Below are positions 10,457-19,524 of a stretch of DNA of 64,000 nucleotides, piece by piece. A model generated the notes under the pieces. That model searched no databases, was not told where the DNA came from, and saw nothing but the letters and a program-made list of their open reading frames with translations. Source of the DNA: Oricola indica (lineage in GTDB: Bacteria > Pseudomonadota > Alphaproteobacteria > Rhizobiales > Rhizobiaceae). The position numbers and the translations under genes are program-made. Positions within the stretch are counted from its first letter, which is position 1, and the number at the start of each line of letters is the position of its first letter. Location: positions 1 to 64,000 of the forward strand of contig NZ_JAINFJ010000003.1 of NCBI RefSeq assembly GCF_019966595.1. The letters are read 5' to 3'.

Positions 10457-12960
10457 TCCGTTCGCGTCTCGTCTCGATCGCCATGGCAACGCTGATGGCC
10501 GGCAGCGCTCCGCTCAATGCGCTGGCCGGCCAGGCGCAAACCGCCCGGATCAACGCCGCCGAAGGCGCCTATCAGCAAGCGCTGAAGGACTATGCTGCAA
10601 CCGAGGAACGCGCCCGCAGGGCCTTTACCGAGCGCAACGCGGCCAGGAAAAAATACCAGGCCGAATGGCAGGCCTATTGGGCCAAGCGCCAGGCGGCGGA
10701 AAAGGCCCACGCCGCGCTGCTGGACGAGCGCGGTCGCGCGCTCGACGCCGCCCGGTCGCGGATCACCGACGCGGAACTGGCGGCGGACCGCGCGACAGCC
10801 GAAGAAGCATCCGCGAAGGTGCGGCTGCTGAGCATGCTTCGCGCCCAGAGCGTCGCCGAGAAAGGCACCGACAAGATCCTCGCCCGCAACCTGGAAGCAA
10901 GGGCTGACGAGTTGCGGATGGCCTATGACGCGGCTGTGGACGCCGCTCGCGCCGCACAGCGTGAGGTCGCCGCCGCCGGGGAGGCCCTCGACGCCACCAC
11001 GCGCGATTTCGAGGCGCGTCTCGACGCCGCCCGCGCCGCCATGACGAGCGAGCAGGAACTCGACGCCATCGAGGCAAGCTTTGCAGCCGCGCTCGACGCG
11101 GCGACGGCAGCGCCGACCGACGAAGCCCTCAATGCCCGCGCTCTTGAGCAGACAAGCGCGGGCGCTGCTTTCCTCGCCTTGATGCTTCAGGTTCCGCCGC
11201 CCTTCGTCGAGCGTGTCACCGTCCATCGCGGCGACGAGATCTGGTACGACGCGTCCTACGTGACCGACGAAAGCGGCTCGGCGACGGCAGATCCGCTCGG
11301 CCAACGCGGCTATCGCGACGCGCTGGCTCTCGCCGAAGCAAAGATCGCGAGCGCCGATGACCTGATCGCACAGGCCGAGAAACGGCTCGCCGGTGCCCGC
11401 GAGGCTTGGGAAGAGGCAAGCGAAAAAGCCGGCGAACACGCGTTGCGCATCCACCTGCGCAATCGCGACATGCTGATCTTCGTTCTGGCCGTGGAGTCGA
11501 CCGGGGTGGTGCTGTCCGCCGCGCTGACGGGCGGCGCCGCCGCGCCGGCTGTCTCAGCCCTCGCCCGGAAGCTCGGAAAGGCCGGCCTTGAGATTCCCGC
11601 CCAGGCCGTTCGCAAACTGCCCAGTCGCTTCTGGACCGACTTCGACGCCGGCGGAATCGCCACGATCGCGACAGAGGCAATCCAGGCCGGAATCGGCAAG
11701 CATACCTCCATGCAGCTCGCCGAAAATCCCAACGTCGTGCCCTATGTCAACGATCTCAATGGCGTCGAATCGACGGTCGTCGGCGATGTCGTCGAGATGC
11801 TGGCCAAGGACGGTATCGGCAATGTGCGCACATTGATCTCCTCCGGCATCAGCGAAGGCCGTGTCCCGGTCGACGCGGTCACCAATGTCAGCATCGATGC
11901 CGTCGCCACGGCCTACAAGTCCTTCGCGCAGTCAGCGGTCAACCACTCCAATGCGCTCAGCGAAGACATCGTTTTCCAGAAGACCACCGAGGCGCTCCTG
12001 GCGCAGCGCAAATATAACGGCCTCGTCGCCTTCCGAAACGCCCTCATCACCGAGCGGGAGCGCCTCGCCGGCATCGCCTCCACGCTCGGCTCGATGATCG
12101 AACTCGGCCTGCACCCGCGCAAACGGCAGGTGGCTGCGGATACGGTCGTCCCGGCGAACGAGGCTGAGCGGATCGCCGAACGGCCAATCACCGTGACCGT
12201 GCGGTTTTCCGAGCCGCTTGAACACACGCCGAAACTGGCTTTCGACGATCCCGGCGTCAGGGTCGGCAAGCCGGTCGTCGGCGAGGCCGGTCCGTCGGTC
12301 TGGGAATTCCCGGTCACGCGCTTCGGCAGTCTCGCCGGCGCGGACACGATCCCCATGGAGATCTCGCTGTCGAGCGAGGAATCGCCCTACTCCAACCTCG
12401 ATAGCAATCCCGCGACGCCGCCGCGCCTTGCCAGCCTGAACGCCTATGACTGGACCGGCTACGAACGCGGCACCGACCGCAACCATGCCGTCCGCCTCGC
12501 CCCGGCATCCGCAGACGTCCTGCTCATCGACATCCCGTCACTCGACCGTTTCGGCTGTCATGTCTATCGCGAAGTCGCGGTCGGCGAGGACGTCCTCGAA
12601 CATGTCAGCGGTTACTATGATTTCGACCGCGGCCAGCCGGTGCCTCCTTTCGCAGACGGCGAAATTCTCTCCGTTTGCACGCAGGCCGGCGCCAATGCCG
12701 GCGAGGCAAAACACGATGCCGGGGGCCGCTTGCTGGCCATAGGCTGGGGGGACACCGATCCCGGATACTCCAACGGCTATTTCCGCCCGACGACCGATCT
12801 CTTCGAAGGCATCGACGACGGCGTTGAGGACTTGGACGACTTCATTCTCGATGGGCCGACGCCGGAGGACTTCCCCGAACTGGAATTGCCGAGCGGCAAG
12901 TTCGAAGTGATCGAAGTTTGCGGTAGCGAAGGCTTTTGCTGGTTGGAGTTGGTGAAGTAG
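10453..12960 (+). CDS. Large exported Ala-rich coiled-coil protein, function unknown
   Basis: An 835-aa protein with a signal peptide (cleavage near ALAGQA, about residue 25). Residues 30-240 are Ala/Glu/Arg-rich and predicted coiled-coil. A hydrophobic segment (LIFVLAVESTGVVLSAALTG) near residues 340-360 could be membrane-inserted or a buried helix. A region around 570-620 resembles an Ig-like domain (TVTVRFSEPLEHTPKLAFDD). The C-terminus is acidic with a few cysteines. It starts inside the stop codon of the vWA gene (ATGA overlap), so the two products are probably made together and may bind each other. I recognise no enzyme motif. Confidence 0.8.
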   Translation: MIRSRLVSIAMATLMAGSAPLNALAGQAQTARINAAEGAYQQALKDYAATEERARRAFTERNAARKKYQAEWQAYWAKRQAAEKAHAALLDERGRALDAARSRITDAELAADRATAEEASAKVRLLSMLRAQSVAEKGTDKILARNLEARADELRMAYDAAVDAARAAQREVAAAGEALDATTRDFEARLDAARAAMTSEQELDAIEASFAAALDAATAAPTDEALNARALEQTSAGAAFLALMLQVPPPFVERVTVHRGDEIWYDASYVTDESGSATADPLGQRGYRDALALAEAKIASADDLIAQAEKRLAGAREAWEEASEKAGEHALRIHLRNRDMLIFVLAVESTGVVLSAALTGGAAAPAVSALARKLGKAGLEIPAQAVRKLPSRFWTDFDAGGIATIATEAIQAGIGKHTSMQLAENPNVVPYVNDLNGVESTVVGDVVEMLAKDGIGNVRTLISSGISEGRVPVDAVTNVSIDAVATAYKSFAQSAVNHSNALSEDIVFQKTTEALLAQRKYNGLVAFRNALITERERLAGIASTLGSMIELGLHPRKRQVAADTVVPANEAERIAERPITVTVRFSEPLEHTPKLAFDDPGVRVGKPVVGEAGPSVWEFPVTRFGSLAGADTIPMEISLSSEESPYSNLDSNPATPPRLASLNAYDWTGYERGTDRNHAVRLAPASADVLLIDIPSLDRFGCHVYREVAVGEDVLEHVSGYYDFDRGQPVPPFADGEILSVCTQAGANAGEAKHDAGGRLLAIGWGDTDPGYSNGYFRPTTDLFEGIDDGVEDLDDFILDGPTPEDFPELELPSGKFEVIEVCGSEGFCWLELVK

Positions 12961-13195
12961 CGCCGCAGAGGTCCTGCTGTCGGCCCTACCCCTCCACGAT
13001 CGCATCACAACGATATCCGCCCCTCCTCGCTCGCCACGCCCTGGCGAACGAGCCACTCGGCCGCAGATCATTTACGTATTTGCAGCCCGGTTTGCTAAGC
13101 GCAGGGTTCGGCTCACAGGACCTGAAATGCAGACAAGGGAATAGGTATCACCGGTAAGCGTGAGCGACCTGGAGACGTCGTGATCAAATGAGCGC

Positions 13196-15106
13196 TTACT
13201 CGGCGGCCTGCACGAAGACCCTGCTTTCGAAGTTCCCCAGGTCTGCCCGCGACGCAAGGAAAGCGGCGAGAGCGATACCCCATCCGGTCGCCAGTGCGGT
13301 GAACCAGATGGTGCTTCCCATCGGCTCGATGACTGCGGCGAGCCCGGCGAGGCCGATGACAACCCGCAGCGACATGGCCAGCGGCTTTCCGCACCATCCG
13401 CCGAAGGCAATCGCCCAGAGCGCAGTCGCCACCATCAGACCAAGCGCGCTCAATCCTATCTCTGCCGCGGTTCCCTGCCAGAGAATACCAGGATCGAACA
13501 CGAAGCCGAAAGGTATGAAGAACGCCACGAGGCTCATGCCGAAGGCGGACATGCTCGTTTTCATGGCCGAGGAGTTGCCGACTCCGGCTGCGGCGAAGGA
13601 TGCCAGCGCGACCGGCGGCGTGACCATCGAAAGGACGCAGTAGTAGAAGATGAAGAAATGCGCTGCCAGCGGCTCCAGCCCAAGCTTTTGCATGGCGGGA
13701 ACATAAAGAACCGCGCCAATGATATAGGCGGCGACCGTGGGCAAGCCCATGCCCATGATGATGCAGCCGAGCATGGCAAGCGCGAGAGACGCGTAGATCG
13801 AGCCTTCGGAAAGGGTCAGCAGCGAGCCTGCGAATTTCAGGGCGAGGTTGGACTGCACAGCCACGGCGATGACAAGGCCAATGGCGGCGATCGGTATCGC
13901 GACTTCCGCAGCCTGTTTCGGTGCTTCACGCAATCCTCCGATGAAGCCGTCGAGACCGATCCAGGTCGAACGGCGCAGGAAAGGCGTGACGATGGACGCG
14001 AGGGTTGCGATCACAGCCGAGTAGGCCGCCGAGTAGCCACTGACGAGCGCGAAGACGAGAACGACCGGCGGCAACAGGAGATGAAGACGCGGAAGCAGCG
14101 GAGCGGTCCTGGCGACTTCTTCCGCAGTCATCGCTCTCTGCCCGCCCCGGCGGGCTGACAGGTCCACCACGAGGAGAAGAGCGAGATAGAAGGCCACCGC
14201 AGGAATAAGTCCGGCAAGTGCGATCTGGCCGTAGGGCATGTTGAGCATCTCGGCCATGATGAAAGCGGCGACGCCCATCACCGGCGGCATGAGCTGGCCT
14301 CCCGTGGAGGCTATCGCCTCGACGCCGGCCGCGCGGTGATCCTTCATCCCGCAGCGCTTCATCAAGGGTATCGTGAACACGCCGGTCGAGACGACGTTGG
14401 CGACCGCACTTCCCGAGATCGACCCCATCAGGGACGAGGAAATGATAGCGGTCTTCGCGGGCCCGCCGACGGCACGTCCGGCCAGGCGGATTGCGAGGTC
14501 GATGAAGAGCTGACCGCCGCCGATAGCGCCGTAGAACGCGCCGAACATGATGAAATAGAAGATGAAGTCGGCGGAGGTGGAAGTCGTTATGCCGAGCACG
14601 CCCGCGGTCGTCATGGTCGAGATTTCGATGGCGGGCTCAAGGTCGAAGCCCCGGAATGAAAGCCAGCCTGGCAGAACATTGCCGAAGAACGCGTAGGCAA
14701 TGAAAACCAGCAGGACGCTGACAAGGATCCATCCGACAGCGCGGCGGGCGCCTTCCAGCAACAGCAGCACGAGCGCGGTGCCAGCCCAGATGTCGATGGT
14801 GAGGATTGGCGACACGTTTTCCATTCGCGTCGTCAGCCGGTCGAATTCGCCGAGATAGTAGGCGCCGACGGCAAGCGAAGCGGCGATCAGCAGCGCGTCG
14901 ATGGCGATGCAAAGGGAACGAGGCATCCAGTCCGCGGAAAGGGGCCTGTACAGGAACAGGAGGACGAGGGCGAAGACGACGTGGGCCGGTCGCTGGAGCA
15001 TCGGCTGCTGGGCATCGAACAGTATCCACACCTGAAACGCGATGAACGCACACCCGATGACGAAAGCTGGCGAACGCAAAGCCGATTTGAGATTTTCTGC
15101 AGGCAT
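13196..15106 (-). CDS. TRAP transporter fused permease subunit (DctQM type)
   Basis: A 636-aa inner-membrane protein with the small (4TM) and large (12TM) TRAP permease subunits fused, the form that pairs with TAXI-type binding proteins. It would drive import of an organic anion using a sodium or proton gradient. Conserved elements of the large subunit are visible, for example GSISGSAVANVVSTG and the following STGGQLMPPVMG near residues 240-290. It is the last gene of an operon with the TAXI binding protein and a DapA-family enzyme, controlled by a divergent LacI regulator. A perfect 12-bp hairpin separates it from the binding-protein gene. The substrate is unknown. Confidence 0.93.
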   Translation of the reverse strand: MPAENLKSALRSPAFVIGCAFIAFQVWILFDAQQPMLQRPAHVVFALVLLFLYRPLSADWMPRSLCIAIDALLIAASLAVGAYYLGEFDRLTTRMENVSPILTIDIWAGTALVLLLLEGARRAVGWILVSVLLVFIAYAFFGNVLPGWLSFRGFDLEPAIEISTMTTAGVLGITTSTSADFIFYFIMFGAFYGAIGGGQLFIDLAIRLAGRAVGGPAKTAIISSSLMGSISGSAVANVVSTGVFTIPLMKRCGMKDHRAAGVEAIASTGGQLMPPVMGVAAFIMAEMLNMPYGQIALAGLIPAVAFYLALLLVVDLSARRGGQRAMTAEEVARTAPLLPRLHLLLPPVVLVFALVSGYSAAYSAVIATLASIVTPFLRRSTWIGLDGFIGGLREAPKQAAEVAIPIAAIGLVIAVAVQSNLALKFAGSLLTLSEGSIYASLALAMLGCIIMGMGLPTVAAYIIGAVLYVPAMQKLGLEPLAAHFFIFYYCVLSMVTPPVALASFAAAGVGNSSAMKTSMSAFGMSLVAFFIPFGFVFDPGILWQGTAAEIGLSALGLMVATALWAIAFGGWCGKPLAMSLRVVIGLAGLAAVIEPMGSTIWFTALATGWGIALAAFLASRADLGNFESRVFVQAAE

Positions 15107-15135
15107 GGTTCTTCCTCCCGAACCCAGAAGACAAA

Positions 15136-15163
15136 CGGGAGGCGCATGTCGATGCGCCTCCCG
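15136..15163 (-). promoter_or_regulatory. Intercistronic hairpin between binding protein and permease genes
   Basis: CGGGAGGCGCAT (15136-15147) pairs perfectly with ATGCGCCTCCCG (15152-15163) around a GTCG loop. It lies just after the binding-protein stop codon and has only TTT after it on the minus strand. It is better suited to mRNA 3'-end stabilisation or partial attenuation than full termination. Confidence 0.8.
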
Positions 15164-15169
15164 AAACGG

Positions 15170-16165
15170 TTACATCCAGCCGCGTTCCTTGTAGTAGCGG
15201 ACTGCGCCGGGATGCAGTTCGATTCCGGTGTTTTCCGGCTTGTATGCGTTCTCCGCCTTGAACGACTTCCAGGCGGCATGGGCGGCGCCCATTACCTCGG
15301 CGTTCTCGCACAGGGCCTTGGTGATCTGGTAGGCCTTCTCCTCGTCAAGGGAGGCGTTCGCGATCAGGACGGTGCCGAGATTGGCGCCGGTGTTCTCGCC
15401 CGTCTGGTCTTCGAACCAGGGACCATATTTGCCGGGTGTCATTCCATTCTTCGCGAGAAGATCCATCGCGTCCTGCGGAATGTCGAGGAAGACCGTATCC
15501 GCGGTCAGGTTGACCTCGGTGATCGTCGGATGCCCCTTGATCATCGTGTCGATGTAGATATCGGCGTTGCCGTTCCGGACCGTGTCGGCGATCTGGGCCG
15601 CGGCTACCTGAACGACATCACCGCCATCGGCCTTCAGTTTGTCGAAGCTCGATCCGTAGGCTTCCAGAATCAACTCCGCGGCGGGAACAGCGCTCGAACC
15701 GGTCGGCTTCAACAGGAGGCGGATCGGCTTGCCGGACTTGATGATTTCGGCAAGGTCGGTCGTTCCCATCTCGTCGGTGAAGGCCTTGCGGGCCATCACG
15801 CCGATATAGACGTTGTTGAGGCCGCCTACGAGCGCGCGGATATCGGGCGCTGAAGCGCCTTGATAGACCGGCGCGCCTTCTGCCGCCCATTTGGCCGTCG
15901 CCACGTTCGACAGCGCGATCTCGGCCTTGCCGGACTGTACGACCATCGGATTGGCGACACCGCCGCCGCGCGCGATGACCTCGACGGTATTCGCCCCGAA
16001 GATCGGCTCGATCATCTGTTCCAGCGTTGCCGCGAAGACATACCAGGAAGATCCTTCGCGCATCGCGCCGATGCGCACCTCCTGCGCGAACGCCGCCGTG
16101 GTTGTCGAGGCAATGACGACCGTAACAGCCGCTGCCTTGAGATAGCTCCCGAGAATGGAAAACAT
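15170..16165 (-). CDS. TAXI family TRAP transporter solute-binding protein
   Basis: A 331-aa periplasmic binding protein. A signal peptide ends at about residue 27 (AAFAQEV). The TAXI-type core follows: VRIGAMREGSSWY, then the EVIARGGGVANPMVVQSGKA segment characteristic of the family, and a C-terminal lobe with helices rich in Ala and Lys. A GGAGGAG ribosome-binding site precedes the ATG. TAXI proteins are known to bind small carboxylates such as glutamate and 2-oxo acids, but the ligand cannot be read here. Strong hairpins lie before and after this gene, which may give it a higher mRNA level than its permease. Confidence 0.93.
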   Translation of the reverse strand: MFSILGSYLKAAAVTVVIASTTTAAFAQEVRIGAMREGSSWYVFAATLEQMIEPIFGANTVEVIARGGGVANPMVVQSGKAEIALSNVATAKWAAEGAPVYQGASAPDIRALVGGLNNVYIGVMARKAFTDEMGTTDLAEIIKSGKPIRLLLKPTGSSAVPAAELILEAYGSSFDKLKADGGDVVQVAAAQIADTVRNGNADIYIDTMIKGHPTITEVNLTADTVFLDIPQDAMDLLAKNGMTPGKYGPWFEDQTGENTGANLGTVLIANASLDEEKAYQITKALCENAEVMGAAHAAWKSFKAENAYKPENTGIELHPGAVRYYKERGWM

Positions 16166-16189
16166 TTCTAACTCCTCCAGTTGAATTGG

Positions 16190-16211
16190 GCCCCTGCCGG
16201 AAGGCAGGGGC
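16190..16211 (-). promoter_or_regulatory. Intercistronic hairpin between DapA-family and binding-protein genes
   Basis: GCCCCTGCC (16190-16198) pairs perfectly with GGCAGGGGC (16203-16211) around a GGAA tetraloop. It lies between the DapA-family stop and the ribosome-binding site of the binding protein. With no T-run it is a likely mRNA-stability or processing element. Confidence 0.78.
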
Positions 16212-16223
16212 GGAAATTGACGG

Positions 16224-17162
16224 TCAGGCGGCCATCATGTTTTGGACAGGGCTGATGCCGGCGGCCTTGAACGCCTCCTCGATTTCGCGCTCGGCTGCCG
16301 CGCCGAGATCCTTCAGCGGCTCGCGGATCGTCGCATGGTCGAGCAGGCCGCGATAGCGCAGGCCGATCTTGAGGGCGACGGTGCCCTCCATGTGCGATCC
16401 ACGGTGATAGACGGTGCGGGTGACCGGCAGGAGTTGTTCGAACACCTTGCGGGCAGCGGTGTAGTCCTGCGCCTTGCCGGCCTTGATCAGGTCTATCAGC
16501 AGTTCCGGTGCGATATTGCCGTAGCCGACAAGGAGACCGTCGACATCGAACATGGTGGGCAGAAGCCACTCGTCATGGCAGGACAGGATCTGCAGGTCGG
16601 GCTGGGCCTTCTTGAGTTCCGGGATCTCGACATACCAACGCTTCATGTTGCGAACGCCGTTCTTTGTCGCCACCACGCCCTCCTGGGCGGCAATCTCGAT
16701 CTGCGTGTCGAGATCGTAACTTGCCTTGGTCGCATCGGGATACTGGAACAGAATGCACTGAAGCCCCGAATTTTCCCAGATCGCCTTGTAGCGGTCCTGC
16801 GGAGCCCCCTTCTGGAAGCCGAAACGCAGCCAGCCATGGTTCGGATAAACGAGCGCGCCGGTCGCGCCGGCCTCGCGGCACTTCTTTGCCTCTTCGGCGG
16901 CAACCTTGGTGCCCTCGCCCGTGATGCCGGCGACGATCGGCACGTCGACAGCATCCGCGTAGGCGCGGATGAGTTCAAGTCGCTCGTCCATGGTCAGGAA
17001 AGTGCCCTCGCCGGCATGGCCGAGAATGACGAGGGATTTGACGTCGTCGAATGAGGCAAGCCATTTGGCGATGCGGACGTTGGCTTCGATGTCGAGATCG
17101 CCATTGCGCTTGAATGCGGTGACAGGTGCGGGGCTGAGACCGCGAAGATCCATGGTGGACAT
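16224..17162 (-). CDS. Dihydrodipicolinate synthase / N-acetylneuraminate lyase family protein
   Basis: A 312-aa TIM-barrel enzyme of the class I aldolase DapA/NanA superfamily. The Schiff-base lysine is probably Lys167 in VVATKNG. Two usual signatures are altered: the G-T-T-G-E loop is GHAGEG (48-53), and the L-Y-N-x-P tyrosine position is Phe139 in LFQYP, with a Tyr at 141. It is therefore unlikely to be a true dihydrodipicolinate synthase and is better seen as a catabolic lyase or dehydratase acting on the solute brought in by the TRAP system downstream. A GAGGAG ribosome-binding site precedes ATG. Operators of the divergent LacI gene lie directly upstream. Confidence 0.88.
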   Translation of the reverse strand: MSTMDLRGLSPAPVTAFKRNGDLDIEANVRIAKWLASFDDVKSLVILGHAGEGTFLTMDERLELIRAYADAVDVPIVAGITGEGTKVAAEEAKKCREAGATGALVYPNHGWLRFGFQKGAPQDRYKAIWENSGLQCILFQYPDATKASYDLDTQIEIAAQEGVVATKNGVRNMKRWYVEIPELKKAQPDLQILSCHDEWLLPTMFDVDGLLVGYGNIAPELLIDLIKAGKAQDYTAARKVFEQLLPVTRTVYHRGSHMEGTVALKIGLRYRGLLDHATIREPLKDLGAAAEREIEEAFKAAGISPVQNMMAA

Positions 17163-17191
17163 GTGCTTCTCCTCACTTTAGGATCGATAAC

Positions 17192-17203
17192 GGGAACGTT
17201 CCC
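17192..17203. promoter_or_regulatory. Palindromic operator 1 for the LacI-type regulator
   Basis: A perfect 12-bp palindrome GGGAACGTTCCC lies 30 bases upstream of the DapA-family start. The central CG step and the symmetry are typical of LacI-family sites. The same sequence recurs 56 bp away (centre to centre). Confidence 0.85.
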
Positions 17204-17246
17204 ATTTATGTTCCACCGAATTCCACTTGCGGAAAGGGATCGTTTG

Positions 17247-17260
17247 TGGGAACGTTCCCA
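17247..17260. promoter_or_regulatory. Palindromic operator 2 for the LacI-type regulator
   Basis: A perfect 14-bp palindrome TGGGAACGTTCCCA is the second copy of the operator, closer to the regulator gene. The pair could support DNA looping or joint control of the operon and the regulator. Confidence 0.85.
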
Positions 17261-17337
17261 TCTAGAACCTGACAGAACTGCGAGTCAAGAGAAAATGTTG
17301 ACCCTTCGTAAATCCGACGCTGTCCGAGGAGGCGATC

Positions 17338-18372
17338 TTGGATCAGAAAACGGAAGCCGGTGACCGAAAAGGCCGGGTGACGATCCTTGATGTCGCGGCC
17401 GCGGCCGGCGTCTCCAAATCCACCGTCTCGCGGATCCTTGACGAAAGGCTGCCGCGCTCGGACAGCGAGACGGCCCGCAGGGTTCGCAAGGTTGCCGAGG
17501 AACTCGGCTACATTCGCGACGTCTCCGCCGCCAGCCTGCGCCGCGGACGGACGATGACCGTCGGCGTGATCGTGCCACGGCTGACCGACACTGTCATGGC
17601 CATGCTCTACGAAGCCATCGCGCATGCGTGCGAACGGACCGGCCAGTTCGCCATCGTCGCCACCACCGAAGACAAGCCGGATGCCGGGCGAGAGGCAGCC
17701 GAAACGCTGCTCAATCGCGGCGTGGACGGCCTCGTTCTCGCGACGTCGCGTCTCGATGACGACTTCCCGTCCGAATTGCAGGCGCGCGGCGTGAACTTCG
17801 TTCTGGCCCTTCGTACGGACGGAAAAAGTGCGTCCGCGATCGGCGACGATCGCCTGGGCGGCTATCTTGCCACGCGCCACCTCATCGACCTCGGGCATCG
17901 ACGCATCGGACTGATCAGCGGCCCATCCTATGCCTCGAGCGCACGCGGACGCCTCTCAGGCTATATGGACGCGTTGTCTGAAGCCGGGATCGGTTTCGAC
18001 GAAAGGCTGGTCGCCAAATCGACCTTCGGAATCGATTCCGGAGCCGAGGCGGCCGAAAAACTCATGAGCCTGGAAGAGAGGCCGACGGCCATATTTGCAG
18101 TCAACGACAATACCGCCATCGGCGCGTTGTCGACACTGAGCCGAAAAGGTCTTTCGGTGCCGGAGGACATCTCTCTCGTCGGTTACAATGACGTTCCGAT
18201 CGTCAGCAGCTTGCCGGTCCCGCTCACTTCCGTGCGCGTGCCATTCGACCAGATCGCCAGAGCGGCGCTCGATTTGCTGAGCAAGGATGCGGGCGGCAAG
18301 GCAGAGACAATTGTCGCCACGCCGACGCTATTTCCGCGGAGATCCACCGCCGGCCCGCCTGCAGCAAAGTGA
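17338..18372 (+). CDS. LacI family transcriptional regulator
   Basis: A 344-aa repressor. The N-terminal helix-turn-helix (residues about 14-35, TILDVAAAAGVSKSTVSRIL) and hinge are followed by a periplasmic-binding-protein-like sensor domain (VGVIVPRLTD onwards). It starts at TTG: GAGGAGG lies 5 bases upstream and no ATG or GTG precedes the helix-turn-helix at a usable distance. It is transcribed away from the DapA/TRAP operon and probably represses it through the two GGGAACGTTCCC sites. The effector is likely the imported solute or its breakdown product. The protein ends at the usual length for the family. Confidence 0.94.
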   Translation: MDQKTEAGDRKGRVTILDVAAAAGVSKSTVSRILDERLPRSDSETARRVRKVAEELGYIRDVSAASLRRGRTMTVGVIVPRLTDTVMAMLYEAIAHACERTGQFAIVATTEDKPDAGREAAETLLNRGVDGLVLATSRLDDDFPSELQARGVNFVLALRTDGKSASAIGDDRLGGYLATRHLIDLGHRRIGLISGPSYASSARGRLSGYMDALSEAGIGFDERLVAKSTFGIDSGAEAAEKLMSLEERPTAIFAVNDNTAIGALSTLSRKGLSVPEDISLVGYNDVPIVSSLPVPLTSVRVPFDQIARAALDLLSKDAGGKAETIVATPTLFPRRSTAGPPAAK

Positions 18373-18414
18373 AACGACGAATCGTCGAGATTCATTAGCC
18401 TAGACCTTCTCCCC

Positions 18415-19515
18415 CTACCCCTCCGCGCGCATCCACGCCTTCAGCGCGCCGAAGTCCCCGTGCTCGACATATTGCGCCACGCGCCGCCCCACCGCCGCGC
18501 CGAATTTGTAGCCGTGGCCGGAACAGGCCGAGACGACAATGCAGTTGTCGCGGCGGTCCACGAAGAAGCGTTCGTCCTCGGTGAAGGTGTAGGCGCAGGT
18601 CACGACGTCCGTCACGCGGTACTGCTCGATGTCGCGCATCGGCGGCGCGAACAGGTTGCGGACCGTCTCGCCCTCGCCCGCCACCGGCTCGCGGTTTGCG
18701 TCCGCGTCGGCGTTCTTCATCTTGTGCAGGCCCGAGCCGAATTTCAGCCCGCCGCCGCCGGAAGGCGGCAGGATGTAGCCGTCCGTTTCGCCGCCGACAT
18801 CGAGCACCACCGGCGCATGCGCCCAGGCCTCGGCGAGGTGTGACGGCGGATCGAGATAGACCACGGCGGTCCGGTAGGCCGCCAGGTCGGAGACGAGATC
18901 GGGAAACAATTTGGTCACCCAGGCGCCGGCGGTGACGATCACCATGTCGGCCTCGATCACCCGCCCGTCCTCCGTCGTCACGGCGGCGCGCGCCGGGTCG
19001 ACTTCCCTCACCCGCATCGTCTGGCGCAGCGACACGCCGTTGACCTGCAGCCATGCCGCAAGCCCGAACCCGATGCGCCGGCAATGCAGCGCGCCGCCCT
19101 CCGGCGAAACGAAGGCATAGCGGATCGTGTCCGGATCGAGGAAGGGAAACCGCTTCACCGCCACGCCCGGCTGTAGCACGTCGCAGGGCCAGCCGCCCTC
19201 GCGCAGGCCGTTCAGGTAATCCTCCGCCTCGTCGCCCGGCTCCCGGCTGACCGCCATGAACCCGCGCGGATCGAGGCAGGACTGGCCGAGATCGGCCCAG
19301 ACCTCGTCCCACGCCTCATAGGCCTCGGTGATCGCCGCGCCGTAGCCGGAACCCGCGCCATAGGCGCGCCGGATGATGCGATGATGGTCGCCGGACGCGC
19401 CCATCGGATTGGGGATGGTGCCCTGTTCGAACAGGATGACGCTGTGGCCCTGTTTGGCGAGCGCCCAGGCCGTCGAAAGACCGGCAATGCCTGCACCGAC
19501 AACGGATATTTTCAT
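18415..19515 (-). CDS. FAD-dependent amine oxidase, sarcosine oxidase / SolA type
   Basis: A 366-aa flavoprotein of the DAO family. The dinucleotide-binding motif GAGIAG is at residues 7-12. Near the C-terminus, Cys307 in CAYTFTEDERFF lines up with the covalent flavin cysteine of monomeric sarcosine oxidase, and CSGHGYKFG matches that family's SGHGFKF motif, so a covalently bound FAD and oxidation of an N-methyl or secondary amine are likely. The exact substrate is not known. The gene begins 9 bases after the stop of an upstream cupin gene in the same direction, so the two form an operon. It converges on the LacI gene. Confidence 0.9.
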   Translation of the reverse strand: MKISVVGAGIAGLSTAWALAKQGHSVILFEQGTIPNPMGASGDHHRIIRRAYGAGSGYGAAITEAYEAWDEVWADLGQSCLDPRGFMAVSREPGDEAEDYLNGLREGGWPCDVLQPGVAVKRFPFLDPDTIRYAFVSPEGGALHCRRIGFGLAAWLQVNGVSLRQTMRVREVDPARAAVTTEDGRVIEADMVIVTAGAWVTKLFPDLVSDLAAYRTAVVYLDPPSHLAEAWAHAPVVLDVGGETDGYILPPSGGGGLKFGSGLHKMKNADADANREPVAGEGETVRNLFAPPMRDIEQYRVTDVVTCAYTFTEDERFFVDRRDNCIVVSACSGHGYKFGAAVGRRVAQYVEHGDFGALKAWMRAEG

Positions 19516-19524
19516 GCTGCTGCC

